Assembly (NCBI GenBank): GCA_001574975.1
Contig: KQ965785.1
Span: 28,916-92,915 of the forward strand
Reading direction: 5' to 3'
DNA: 64,000 bases
Source of the DNA: Gonapodya prolifera JEL478
Taxonomy: Eukaryota; Monoblepharomycota; Monoblepharidomycetes; Monoblepharidales; Gonapodyaceae
Every line of letters starts with the position of its first letter. Positions within the stretch are counted from its first letter, which is position 1. Shown piece by piece: positions 43,028-54,189 of this stretch. Position numbers and translations under genes: made by a program. Under the pieces are notes generated by a model. The model saw only the letters and a list, made by a program, of their open reading frames with translations, searched no databases and was not told the DNA's origin.

Positions 43028-45047
43028 TTATCTCACAGTCGCACCCCCAACCACAACGCTCCCACTCTCACGCAACCGCTCCCGCTCCTCCATGACCATC
43101 GGCCGTCCAATCACGCGCGACACTCCGCGCGAGTTGACGTAGATGCGCGACGAGGCTGCGTTGGCGGAGTGGGAGAGGTCGATGGCGGTTCTGGTGAGGG
43201 GCGGGGGGGAATGGGAGTTGTGTCACCAAAGGTAGACCACAGGCACCGAACAATGATACACTCACAGCGGAAACATCCCGAAACTCCCTGTATCCAAATT
43301 CCACCCGACGCTCCATCCATCCCTGAACACGTTTTTGATGCGCACCATGTGGCCCGGGAAGAGCGCGATTTCGTCGTCGAGGGAGGGTGCGTGCTGGTGA
43401 CGGTCCATGTCAGTGATGTTCCGAATCACACAACACACGAACACAGTACACAAGAAAGCCTCACCTTTTCAACTACAGTTGTGTCAGGCCCCTCATACGG
43501 CACGGTACCAGCGTTCAGTAAATGCCCCTTTTTGGCCACGATGTCGAGATAGAGCCAGTGCGCGGGGGTTTCGGAAGAGGTCGGCGAGAAGGTGGAGGAG
43601 GAGGTGATGGGGGTGGTGGTGGAGATGGGGTGGAGTGAGGCGGTCATGGACTGAAACGTGAAATTACGGGAGGCGGCCAGCAGGGTCAGTATCAACACAG
43701 CACACCACAACACCATGCCACAACACGACGCCACAACGCCGACAAACTCACATTAGCAACAGAGCCAGGCCCCGGCGCCGTCGCCATCGCGACTAACGTC
43801 CCCCCGTCGCCTACCCACTGGATGAATGCCGGTTGGGGGTACATCGGGAAGGTCGCGACTTGCGTCGGAGGAGTGACAGACGGTGGTGGTGTTGGTTGTG
43901 GTTGTGAGGAGAGGTTCGTGTACATGCTGACGGGGCGGTACGGTTTGATCAACGACCCCGTGCGCGGGCCCCCACGGGAGCGAGCACGGTGGCGGGTGTA
44001 GAGGATAGTCCCAACGGCCCCAAGCAGGACGGCAGCGGCGATCCCCCCGGCGATTCCGCCGATGAGTGGGCCGGAGGAGGAGGAGGGTGGCGGGGCGGGG
44101 AGGGTGTTTGATGTAAGGGAGTTTGGTGTGGGTGAGGTTGACGGACCGCCCGGGGGGGCGCTGGCGAGGACGGATGGTGGGGCGGAGGCGGGAGGGGTGG
44201 GCAGAGAGGTTGTGCGGGAGGAGGAGGACGGTGGTGGGTTTGGTAATGCGGGAGTTGTTGGTGATGTTTGGCCGGCGATGACCGGCGGGGTTGGAGATGG
44301 AGATGACGCAACTTCCGTCGGTGCCGGGGACGGAGTCGCACCCCCGGCCAACGACGTTTGGGATGGCGAGGTGGGAGGAGGCGGCGGCGCTGGAGGAGGT
44401 GGAGGCGGTGGTGTAGATGCGGGACTGCATGGTGTGTCTTGACATGTTCCATTCTGGGACCCCGACGTCGCGCCCTGTTGAACTCCAAGCATGACCAACC
44501 CTGTTGCACCGGATGCACCCTCTCAATGGAAACTCACACAATACCACGGTTTCTGCCCCGCGCAGCAGTAGAACCCGTTATCCGCCGGCACCACCGCGCA
44601 GACTGTCCCTATGTAGCACAGATTCGAGGTCTGTCCCTGCGTGCATGTGTCGGGCGGGCACGGGTCGCGCGAGCAGATTCCGGAGGGGTCCGTGCTGCGT
44701 CGATACTGTGGGGTACGAGAGTAGATGTTTCGTTACATTTCTTTCGTTTGGACACTGCCACTGTCCGGGCGAATGATAGACTGTCATGACGCGAGGCGAC
44801 TCACGCAGTAGTACCCGTGTCCGGGCGGGCAGCACGTCCATCCTTTATCCAGCGGTGCGTACGCGCAGACTCCGTCGTTTCTGCATATGGACGACGCCTG
44901 TCCCGGTGTGATGCATCCGTTTTGGCGTTTTGCGAGGAGAGGGGCGGAGTGGGCCAACCGAGTCCCGGCGATGTTACTAGACGCTGAAGCAGATGCGATG
45001 GCACACAGCAGTGAAGTGAGTGCGACCCAGCGCTTTAATCGGTCCAT
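43028..45047 (-). CDS. single-pass membrane protein: Cys-rich ectodomain, TM, cytoplasmic SH3
   Basis: Six exons (45047-44805, 44705-44538, 44453-43752, 43650-43466, 43391-43266, 43190-43028) join in frame to 528 aa. A signal peptide (WVALTSLLCAIASASA) is followed by two similar Cys modules (CITPGQASSICRNDGVCAY, WTCCPPGHGYYC; SNLCYIGTVCAVVPADNGFY, CCAGQKPWYC), a long Pro/Ser/Thr stalk, and a TM helix GGIAGGIAAAVLLGAVGTIL with a basic stop-transfer. The cytoplasmic part ends in an SH3 domain (TVPYEGPDTTVVEK, DDEIALFPGHMVRIK, RDGWSVGWNLDTGSFGMFPL). The layout suggests a cell-surface sensor coupled through SH3 to proline-rich partners (inference). The ligand of the Cys modules is unknown. Confidence 0.85.
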
Positions 45048-45541
45048 CGCATGATGTTCGCACTTCCTGCGGCTGAGACCTTGAGGGGATGACGGCCGCA
45101 GGACGCCACCTACCTCTCCCTTAGGCTTCCAGATTCAATAAACGCCATGTTTGGAAGAGTTGCGGAAGTTGAGTAGGCTGTCGGATTTGCACTGTCTCGG
45201 TGTGGCGAGTGGTGGCGCCCGGGATTCGCAAGTGCGCCGGAGTCTCATCAAGACAAGACTTGCCCCAACACAGCCACCACAATGCGGTACATGGGAACAA
45301 ATATGGAAAGTGCTGTTCAAGTTTCGTGCATGCCCATGTCATTCTGTCGGGACTTTGTCACTCGGCGATGACCAAACTCTAAATTCTTGCGGCACCGGAT
45401 CTGGTCCAATCACATCACCCGATAGATTCCCTCGAGTTCTTTCGCAAGAGTTGTATCAAATACGATCCTCGATCTAGGTCTCCGAGCCTGTCTCTGATAC
45501 TCGTCGTTGTTCTGCATTCAGTTGGATGACAAAGACTCAAT
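45048..45541. promoter_or_regulatory. shared upstream region of two divergent genes
   Basis: The 494-bp spacer separates the starts of the SH3 membrane protein (minus) and the ankyrin protein (plus), so it should hold both promoters. No gene or clear motif is seen. Confidence 0.4.
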
Positions 45542-46639
45542 ATGCCAACATTCCCAGGAGTAATTAACAATCTCAGGGCTCATTTCTTGAAGGAATCGCA
45601 TGCCAATGTCATCACAAGGTCACAAGATCTCACACAACGTTGTGGTCCAAAAGCCAAACTAAGTTTTCAATCGCCACCACCTGCCGATTGTATCACATCG
45701 TCCCCCATCTCATCAATGGCCTCTGACCTCAACCTCGGTCTCATCGAAGCCACAGAATCCGGCAACGCCGCCCAAGTGCAACGATTGATCGACGCGGGGG
45801 CGAAACCCAACGATGCCCGCAAAATGGTCTCCCTCGTCGGCATCAAGACCGAGGGCGACCACTTCGACGTCTCCACCGTCAGCGACACGATTCAGGCCGA
45901 GAGCGTGTTGGCTCTCGCCATCCTGCATGGCGACGTGGATGTTGTGAGGGTCCTCTTGGAACACGGAAGGGTTGACCCGAACAAACGAATCGAATGGCGA
46001 ATCGCGCACACGTTCAAGAACGGCCACTACAGGCCCGAAACGTGGGCAATGCAGCGGTGGGCGACGACGTACGCGTTCCCCAACGCGTTGTTGCTGGCGA
46101 TCGGCAAGGGCGGGACGTGGACTGAACATGGGACCAATAGGAGGTCGGGTGAAGCTATAGTCGGCCGCGAAAACGGCGAGATGGCGCTTTCGATCAATTT
46201 GAAGGGCGGGCATGTGAAGTTGACGTACGGGAAGTCGGCAGACGACTTCCGGACTTGGTTCGCGTATACGCCCAAAGTCGAAATAGTCGAGCTGCTGCTT
46301 CGGTTCGGCGCCAAAATCACTCAAGCCAAACTGAACGCGGCGGGGAAGAACCCGGACCCAGCCTTCCGAGAGGCGCTGGAGCGGCATTGGAGGAACCTTG
46401 TCGATACTGTGGAGGTGCAGAAATTGGAGATTCACAGACTCCACGAGCGCATCGGGGTGCTTGAATCACGTGTGGTGGCGGGTGAAGAGATTCGCTTGGG
46501 CCTGAGGTCGAAGACGGATGGGTTGGTGGCTATGTTCAAGGACTTGAGTTCAAAGTCTCCGGGCTTTTCGGCGAAGAGTGAACGCTTGCGAAATCGGAAC
46601 GCGGAGCTGACTTTTCTTCTAAGTAGCCGAGGACTTTGA
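45542..46639 (+). CDS. ankyrin-like protein with C-terminal coiled coil
   Basis: A single open frame of 365 codons. The ATG at 45542 is used, but MASDLNLG at 45719 fits better with the start of the first repeat. Ankyrin-like helices: LNLGLIEATESGNAAQVQRL, IDAGAKPN; SVLALAILHGDVDVVRVLLE, HGRVDPN; KVEIVELLLRFGAKIT. A charged coiled coil follows from about residue 285 (VQKLEIHRLHERIGVLESRV). It resembles ankyrin proteins of zoosporic fungi; no partner can be named. Confidence 0.75.
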   Translation: MPTFPGVINNLRAHFLKESHANVITRSQDLTQRCGPKAKLSFQSPPPADCITSSPISSMASDLNLGLIEATESGNAAQVQRLIDAGAKPNDARKMVSLVGIKTEGDHFDVSTVSDTIQAESVLALAILHGDVDVVRVLLEHGRVDPNKRIEWRIAHTFKNGHYRPETWAMQRWATTYAFPNALLLAIGKGGTWTEHGTNRRSGEAIVGRENGEMALSINLKGGHVKLTYGKSADDFRTWFAYTPKVEIVELLLRFGAKITQAKLNAAGKNPDPAFREALERHWRNLVDTVEVQKLEIHRLHERIGVLESRVVAGEEIRLGLRSKTDGLVAMFKDLSSKSPGFSAKSERLRNRNAELTFLLSSRGL

Positions 46640-48330
46640 GAGGGTTGAGTGTCGATATCACACGGCAACAAACCGGTGGATCGGCCCGTCGAGTTGCATA
46701 TGAATAAATCAAAATGGCATAATTGACACCCGGCAAGTCACGTGCGGTGAAGGTCTCTGGTCGAGGCAGAAGGATCAATAAGTTTCCAACGTCGCCAGAT
46801 ACAAGCCAGTACGAAGTACCCCGTATGGCACCTACCACACCCGAGCACACTGGAGATGGTGCCTTGCATCCAAACGCTTCCTTAAACGCGGGCGTATTAC
46901 CGGTCGCTCCGTTTACACGGTCACTGCGCATGGCGTGCGGGTCCTTCCGGAGCCAGGCGACCTTGGACGCTGGCGTCATGTCATCGCACCAAATCTGCAC
47001 GAAGCTGACAAAGAAAAGCTGGTCCGGCGTGTATGCCTCCAGTCCTGGGAGAGCAGAGTTGTCAGCGGTGGAATCGACCTTCCATGATCGGTAAGCTCCG
47101 TTCAAGCCGCCAGAGTCGGCCAAGTTCTAATTAAGTATTCGGACAAATCAGTCATTTCACAAAACACCCCAAAGTACAGCTACAGATCAGCCAGCGTTGT
47201 ATTCTGGAGGACTTGTTCTAATTTCGCGAAAAAGGTGGGCGTCCGATCAATGACCTGAGTGTTCGGGGAGAGAAAGCCCGGAGATCGGTTGCGGGGAATA
47301 AGGTCTGCAAGTAGTCAAGCCAAGGGAACGAAGAAGTTGCTTTTATCAACTCGGACACGGCTTTTGGGTTGTATAGCTTTTTGGGATCTTCAAATCGTGC
47401 AAAGAAAGCCAGTCCATGAGAATAAGCAAAATTCGGCCTAGTTGAGAGCAATCTCACCTGAAAAATCTGTAACATCAATGTTTGCCAGCTTTGTTTCAAA
47501 AGCCACGATACGGTCGGCAACCTCTGTCCAGGAAGTGAACCCGGACGGCAAATCCTTGAAAATGAGCGAGCACGATGAACATATAGTCTTCCCGAGGAGA
47601 GCAAGTGAGTCTGAATCGGTATAGTACTCCGGCGAAAGAAGACTATATTGAGTATTGCGAAGGAGATGAGTGCAGAAGAGGATCAGGAATTGCCCAGAAA
47701 AAGCCCACGTAATCCCTCGTTGGGAACGTAAATCGAATTAATGCTTGAGTTGAGCGAGTCTGGCGCGACCCCTAGATAAAATGACCTTAACGAATTAGCA
47801 CAATCTGGCATTTCTCCAAACCTGGCTGCCGCTGCGCTACACACCAAGCTTAACAAGTCCAAAAACTCCGATCCGCCGTGCAAATGCCTTTTTATTGTTA
47901 AAGAGAACGTGTTACCTTTAGATGGTCTCAAAGCGTTGACGTTGGAAGTTGCCAAACCATTCACCTGCGGCTGTATCGAGATTGGGCCATTGCTTATCAA
48001 GCTCTACACTGAGCTCTATAAGAGGGGCGGGTACACTTGCAGATTTGGTGTACGGGGACTCGAGAATCTTCTTCAAGGTTGCTTTGTTCTTGTTTGCGAC
48101 GACGTTAAAGTGGTTGATGGAGTATTGGGAATCGGGGATGGGGTTGGCCTGTCGGATTGGAAGAGGTTCGTTTCGTGCATCCATGAAAGGCAGAAGTATT
48201 CGAGGATTTTGAGATGGTTGAGAGTCGATACCATGCATGATAACCTGTCTTCGAGGTGGATGAATCGGGATGGCATAACCGACTGCACCCGGCGAGCCCC
48301 TTGCAGCGAAGGTCAGCCAGAAGGAGCACA
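46640..48330. repeat. paired about 110-bp sequences at the ends of the M13 relic
   Basis: 46640-46760 and 48208-48320 are alike: GGTTGAGWGTCGATA, GGTGGAT, GGCATAA, GAC, CACCCGGCNAG and GAAGGTC occur in the same order. They lie in direct orientation about 1.57 kb apart on either side of the remains of the peptidase gene. Confidence 0.5.
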
Positions 48331-48390
48331 CGAGAGAAATTGTACATTTGAGCTCCACGAACAAAGTTCGCGTCAATCCCAGAGGCAATG
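46800..48390 (-). pseudogene. M13 (neprilysin-type) metallopeptidase, catalytic core deleted
   Basis: N-terminal pieces are present: PIPDSQYSINHFNVVANKN with LKKILES (about 48120), DPKKLYNPKAVSELI and SFPWLDYLQTLFP (about 47370-47300), ADRIVAFETKLANIDVTD (about 47500). After LQNTTLADL and a stop near 47160 the frame jumps to the C-terminal end: NLADSGGLNGAYRSWK, LPGLEAYTPDQLFFVSFVQI, RVNGATGNTPAFKEAFGC. The middle 250 or more residues, including the zinc motif HExxH, are missing. An intact M13 enzyme has about 650-750 residues; this one cannot be active. Confidence 0.75.
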
Positions 48391-48657
48391 TTTTTTCATT
48401 GTTGTTTCGCAGTTAACTCATCTGCAGAAAGATTACAGTTTCAGCTGCCCTGCAACAAGCCTGTCGCGAAGTTGCGTACCTCGGCGTGGCAGAGAATTTC
48501 GTTGTCGAATTGGATTTGGACATTTTCGGACACGGACTTTGCACGACTCCCTGACTGCGGTCAAGGCACCGCTGAGTCACTTGCCCGACCTCGACTGCGT
48601 CTGTAATAAACCCCCCTCGCCCCCTTCCATCATCGCCCGCGCGCCTCTGAGCTTCTG

Positions 48658-49452
48658 ATGCACGTCCGCCTGGCGTCGCTGCTGCCCAGGATGACGTCGC
48701 ACTCGCGCCCCGTCTCCCCCCGTTCCTCGAGCTCCCGCAACGCTCTCCCCGCCGAGATTCTCGGCACTATCTTCCTGCCAGTCCCTCCCCTCGACCTCAT
48801 TCTACGCGCATCGCTGGTCTCCCACGCCTGGCGCGCCACCTGCGTTGCCGTCCTCGCAGACGCAGCTTGGTCGTGGCCCGTCCCGCATGTCCTCGTCCAC
48901 GCTTTGGTGCTCGACCACGTGTTCTACTGTTCGCACTGTGAGTGCGTGGACATCGACATCACCAACGACAACTGGCAATTACGCGAGATGGATCTTGTGG
49001 GACCCCATGCAGTTCCCTTGTCGACAGTCTCCCGCATTGTAGCACAGCAGCTTGCCAAGAAAGCCGCCAGGCTGGGCTCGCATATCACGGAGGACTCGGA
49101 TTCGGCGGAGGTCGCGTTTCAGAACGCCGTGCTCTCGCTACGCGCGCTCCTGGGAACCTTCAGGTTGGCGAGCAAGGTGTGGGGTTTGAGCTCTGCGTCT
49201 CGATCTGCCTCTGCCTCTGCCTCTGTGAAAGTCGATCACATGGCCATGTATCCCCGGGGTTTTTACCCGGACTGGGCAATAGTGCGCGAGGAGGAGGAGG
49301 ACATATCCGCAGAGGATCCCCTGGATCCGTCAACTGTCGAGGAGGATTTCGAGAGTCGGTCATGGCGGGTGAAGGGAGGCAGAGTTAGAAGACTCAAGAT
49401 TAGACGGCATGAACGCATTTTTGAATGTAGGAAGTATAAGCGTCCAAAGTGA
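48658..49452 (+). CDS. F-box protein
   Basis: A single-exon frame of 264 codons from the ATG at 48658. F-box at residues 28-62 (NALPAEILGTIFLPVPP, LDLILRASLVSHAWRATCV). The remainder has a CSHCECVD segment, an Ala/Ser-rich stretch, an acidic patch (VREEEEDISAEDP) and a very basic C-terminus (RRLKIRRHERIFECRKYKR) that could act as a nuclear signal. A likely SCF adaptor with an unknown substrate-binding part. Confidence 0.75.
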   Translation: MHVRLASLLPRMTSHSRPVSPRSSSSRNALPAEILGTIFLPVPPLDLILRASLVSHAWRATCVAVLADAAWSWPVPHVLVHALVLDHVFYCSHCECVDIDITNDNWQLREMDLVGPHAVPLSTVSRIVAQQLAKKAARLGSHITEDSDSAEVAFQNAVLSLRALLGTFRLASKVWGLSSASRSASASASVKVDHMAMYPRGFYPDWAIVREEEEDISAEDPLDPSTVEEDFESRSWRVKGGRVRRLKIRRHERIFECRKYKRPK

Positions 49453-49681
49453 CAACTGCATACATACATATTATCGTTCTTCTCTCAGTGCCGCAAATTT
49501 CTGAACGGCGACATCAAAATTAGAACACTTCTTAGTACAGAAATAGGATAGCGACCGTATGTTGTCGATGTGCAATGTATTTTCCAAGTATGAACGTGTA
49601 CGTGACACGTGATTTTGGAGGTGTGGTCATGAGCCAGGCCCACACTTGGCGGCAAAAACATCAACGTCGAACGCGCAATCG

Positions 49682-51989
49682 ATGGACGGACTGAACATCA
49701 CGAGCAGCATCGTGACTCTGGCGCGCGACTTCAACAGAAGCGTGGCTGCCGTGGAGCGCGGTTACGAGGCAGAGCACCGCGCGCCATACGCATCGGACGA
49801 GTCTTCGGGCACGGAGTCGGAGGGGGACGACCTGGAAACCGCGTCGGTATCGTCACGGAGAGTCCATGAGCAGAAGCCGCCCGTCGTGACGCTGACGGTG
49901 CCCGGCCTGGAGAACAGGGACGGTACCGTGGTTGGAGGGGCTGGGGCTGGACTCAGGGAACGACGAGGAAGCGAATGGAGCGGCGACGAGGACGACAGCG
50001 GCGGGTCGCAGCAAGGCCCGTCCTCGATGACGCAGCCGCCGACGGTGGTCCACTCGCGTGCGGGGTCGGTCGCGTCGGGAATCACGCTCGTTCGATCCAC
50101 CACACCCCCGCCCATTGGAGCCCGCCCGCAGACTCCGCCACGCCGCGCGGTTCTTGCGCAGAGAAGATCAATGACCTGGAACGACGACGCATCGACCGGA
50201 AACATGGCCGGCTCAACCGCATCCGTTTACGGCTCGGCGCCCTCCACGCCTATCGACGTCTCCGTCCCCGGCTTTCCCTTCCCTCCCCTCCCCGGCGCTC
50301 ATCCTCACGTGATTTCTACTCCGCCGCGACCGAGCTCTGCACCTGGATTCCCGTCCACCAAGCCACCGGCCACGCCGTCTCCGTCTCGCAAGGAGAACAT
50401 GTTGCGCTCCTTTGTCCCTCAAGTCTCCCTCCCCGCGCTCCCATCACTCGGAGATAGCGTAGCGGCCGTCGGAACCTCCGTCGCATCAAGGACGTCGAGG
50501 AGGATTGACTCGATTCAAGGCGCGTACGAGCACGCAGCGGCCCGAGTCGCGCCGTACATCGAGGCGATGCTCGCGTTCGCGTTCGCGGCGTTTGATGTCG
50601 TGCTGGGACTGTGCTTGCTTACCGTGGAGATGGGATGGGCGACGGCAAAGTTGTCGGGGACGACGGCGTGGAAGGTCTATGATGTGGTCAAGAGAGGGGA
50701 AAGGAGGTGGCCGCCGAGTGATGGTGAGTGTTGGTAGCAGATGTTCGTGATGAGCGTCAGGACGCGGCAGAGACAGTACATTGCTCAGCTTTGGTGGCGG
50801 AGGCGATTACCACATCCTTTGTTTCGTAATGGCGTCACTCGTGAACGTCTTCGACGAATGAGCACATCCTCCTTCCCCTCTTAGCAACCCTAAACTCCCT
50901 CGGCGCCCACATCTCCCAATACCTCATCGACCTCACCGTCCTCATCTCCGTCTGGGCCAAGCGCAGCCCCGCCCCCGAACTCGTGACCGCGGGGGCCGAA
51001 CGCGTGCTGGACGCGTGGGGCGCCATGGAGGGCCGGTACGGGATCCAGAGACGGACCGTGGATGTTACGCAGATGTTGGTGAAGTGGGGCGTGTGGTTAG
51101 CGAGTGTGGTTGCGACGGCGAGTGTCAAGGTAGGAGGATGTCCGTCCACGAGGAGTGCAGAGGGGCAGTACTCACCCCACCGACGGCCACCCGTACATTT
51201 TGCATCAACCAGGCCGCTCTCGCATACCAACGCGCCCCCGGCTGGACCGACCGCGACATGCTCCGCCGCCGCACATCCCGGCGCAAACGGCACGCCTCCT
51301 CCTCCGCATCCACCCCATCTCGCCCTCCGCGTGGTTCGCACCGCAACTCGGGCGTGTTCCCCACCGACCCGGACCTCGGACCCCTCCCCGCGCCTTCCTC
51401 GTGGTCCTCCCAACTCGCCCGCGGCTTATCCTCCCTGGTAACCACCCCCCCGCCCAACCCATACCACCGCATCCGGATCTCCGTCGGCGGGCACCCCTTC
51501 TCGACATCCCTCGCCACGCTGCGCCGTGCTCCCGCGGGGTCTGTGCTTTCCGAGATGGTCTCCGATTCCGGGCTGAGGATGCTCCCCGTGGTGGATGACG
51601 GAGCGTATTTTATCGATAGGGACGGCGCCCAGTTCAGGCATGTGCTAAATTGGCTCCGGGGTGTCGATACGGCGGGGGCGGTCGAGGATGCGCAGGCGTT
51701 GCGGGAGTTGAAGAGCGAGGCTGAGTGGTGGGTTGTGGATGCTCGTGCTCGTGCTCGTGCTCTTGCAAGCTTTTTCCGGTTCGTCTGGGGGTCCATGCCT
51801 AACTGTGCCCGATCCCGCCCCTCCAGGTACGGCCTTCCCACGCTCTCATCCCACGCAGACGACCTCCTCACCTCGCTCACGCAGGCCAGGCTCAACTCGT
51901 CGAGCGGGTCGCGTGGGATGACCGGGCGCGCTGGTAGTTGGGTCAAGCAGTATTTCACGAGTTCGGGGTCTGAGGCGAAGGGGAAGTGA
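49682..51989 (+). CDS. BTB/T1 (KCTD-type) domain protein with long N-terminal region
   Basis: Four exons (49682-50723, 50885-51129, 51213-51727, 51827-51989) join in frame to 654 aa. Residues 1-240 are Ser/Pro-rich and disordered. Residues about 255-430 form long amphipathic helices with a hydrophobic stretch (IEAMLAFAFAAFDVVLGLCL). A basic linker (RRRTSRRKRH) leads to a BTB_2/T1 domain: IRISVGGHPFSTSLATLRR, VLSEMVSDSG, YFIDRDGAQFRHVLNWLRG, ELKSEAEWYGLPTL. T1 domains of KCTD proteins oligomerise and often recruit CUL3. Start moved to the ATG at 49682 because the frame upstream lacks ATG. Confidence 0.82.
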
Positions 51990-52079
51990 AGGGTGGGAGG
52001 AAGGGTGGGTGCGGTGCGGTGGGAGAATGCTGGGTTCGTGGTGGGGAGGGGAGGAAGGGACGGGAAGGGTGCTGTGCGT

Positions 52080-52170
52080 GACGTTGCAAGTGTTGGTTCC
52101 ATCATTCAAATGGCAAGGTTGCGGTGTGCGACTGTGCAAGGGTCGGTTCCATCATTCAAACGTCAAGTCA
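52080..52170. repeat. short tandem duplication, 50 bp period
   Basis: TGCAAGNGTTGGTTCCATCA-type units begin at 52085 and 52135, both continuing TTCAAA(T/C)G. It lies in the 3' flank of the BTB gene. No gene is seen between 51990 and 52567. Confidence 0.7.
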
Positions 52171-52854
52171 ACTGGATAAGTCTGGAGAATGCAACGTCAC
52201 CCATTGGAACACAAACGATACACTTCAGTCTTTGTTTTTGGACTATACGACACATCTCGTAGATCTCCACACTTTGGGTTGGGAAGAAGGGGTGGGGTAA
52301 TTCTGGTCGCCTTTCATGATCATTCTCTGCTAGATGCTTTTGCTTTTGCTTTGCTTCTCTTCTCTTTTTGTTCCGCTCCTTTTCCTTGTTACTGGTCTTT
52401 TTGCTACACGAGGTATCACTGTTCACGAGTGTATTTTTCTTTTTTTGCAATATCCATACAGAGCGTTTCCATGACATACAGTGTAAGGAGAGCGGTGATC
52501 GACGGAATGTGAGGGCAAGCGAATAGCAATGATCAACGTAGAGACATCTCTATCAACTGTCCCATGAGTACTTCCAGAACGTTTACTCCTCGGACTGAGG
52601 TCTACCGACCCTGGGCGGTGTGAACTAATATCTTAGTATCATACGACGATGTACTCTAAAGTCGTGAAACGTCTTAAAATGAGAGTCGCGAGCGTCGTGC
52701 GCCATAATATAATCTATCATCACCATAAAATATCGTTGAAATAGTCGGATTATCGCTTATGGGCTGGGCAGCCTGGCTGCAACGAACTAGCGGCGAGAAC
52801 ATCTAAGTACAAATAGCCTCTCTCAAGGTGGTGATCTACCAAGAAGTCTCCGAG

Positions 52855-53904
52855 TCATGATTCCTGGATTACTGCCGAAGCCCAAAGCATACGTTGTACA
52901 GTAGCGCACACCGTACAAAGGCTCTCTTTGAAGTCGGGTGGCGTTGCGTGGTTCTTGCACACTGTCCAACAACACCGCCCTATGCGCCAGTTAGAAGGAA
53001 CATCAGCTGCAAAGGTCTGACAAATGATCGCGTTACATCCTTCCACCCTGCAGGAGCGATGCACTGCCTTTGTGCAGTCTCGTGAACCACATATCGTCAA
53101 AGTCTGACAGCAACGATCGCGACACTCCATTTCCAAAACTGATGAAAACTCTGACCCCGTCTGGTCCGTGTCCTCCAAAACTACACCACAAAATTCACAT
53201 GTTGCGTGTTCCTAGTGATGCCAGCACAAGAGCTTTGACAATTCAACTGCTGAAGGATTCTCCAGGGGACACGTCGTTGGGTCCGTCAGGTCATCTGCTG
53301 CAGTGAAACTCCAACACAAGTACTGATCGCTCGTGCAAAGAGCCGGTTTGAAGGTGATATTGGGAAACAATGTCCTCAACCCTCCAACGTCACTTTCGTC
53401 AATGTCCCTTGTCGTCAATATGCCACAGTTCGTGAAATCAGTGAACCGCAATGTCGATTCGTGGTTCCAACGCCTTGCGAAAATGGGGGAGGTCCAGCAT
53501 TTGTTGATCAACTCATACAGTTGGACGAGCTGTACATTCTTGCAATCCCGAAACGAGAGCCGCCGAATGCATGGCAGCTGCATCACCGCCAAAGCGGTGA
53601 AATTGGACACCCAAGGCCCGTGAAACTTGATTTCCACGATTCCCGCCATTGCGTGCACGCGTGCAACCCCGACATCGCAATTCAGCGACGGCGCAATCCA
53701 CCGGGCGATTTGGGACACACACGCAGTGTATTGGTGATCAGCAACGCCTTTAGTCGAAAAGTATGTAAAGTCCAGTCGATTCCAAACCGAAGGGATGGTC
53801 ACTATCCGACGAAGGTTTCGTGAGGTGGAGGATAGCTGCACGATCGCTCGGACGGGGAGGAGAGACGCGATTGCTTTCAGGGTCTCGAGCGGGATTTGGT
53901 CCAA
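52855..53904 (-). pseudogene. F-box protein with Cys-rich tail, copy 2
   Basis: The frame opens with DQIPLETLKAIASLLPVRAI, VQLSSTSRNLRRIVTIPSVW (F-box), but the codon that is ATG in copy 1 is TTG here and no in-frame ATG precedes it. The body is uninterrupted to CWHH and an in-frame TAG near 53214, after which the same frame continues into CEFCGVILEDT and a Cys-rich segment to 52855. Copy 2 keeps the CCC run that copy 1 lacks. Each copy thus carries a different lesion plus the shared TAG. Without a start it is probably not translated as such. Confidence 0.65.
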
Positions 53905-54189
53905 CGAGCAGAGTAGAGTGGGACAGGTGGGGAAACAGTTGGTGCCAGTTTTATTGTGAGCAATGGAGATGACATTCGGTCAACTTTTATGCAAATGCGA
54001 AATCGTTAGTAAACCGCCAATCTTGAGACACGCCGGAAAAGCTTGCATTCTTCCACTGGCAAATGTCTTTATGCTTTCGCTTCCTCCTCACTTGGTTACC
54101 GAGGCCTGAGGTGTCACTCGTGGCCTGGTTGCGCACCAACACATAAAAGATTGACATCCTCGATAAGACCAATCGCCAAAGTGCTCGTG

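Noticed and set aside
46536-47123. 195-codon minus-strand ORF as a complete gene
   Set aside because: Its first half is the C-terminal end of an M13 peptidase; the rest has no homologous continuation and overlaps a repeat.
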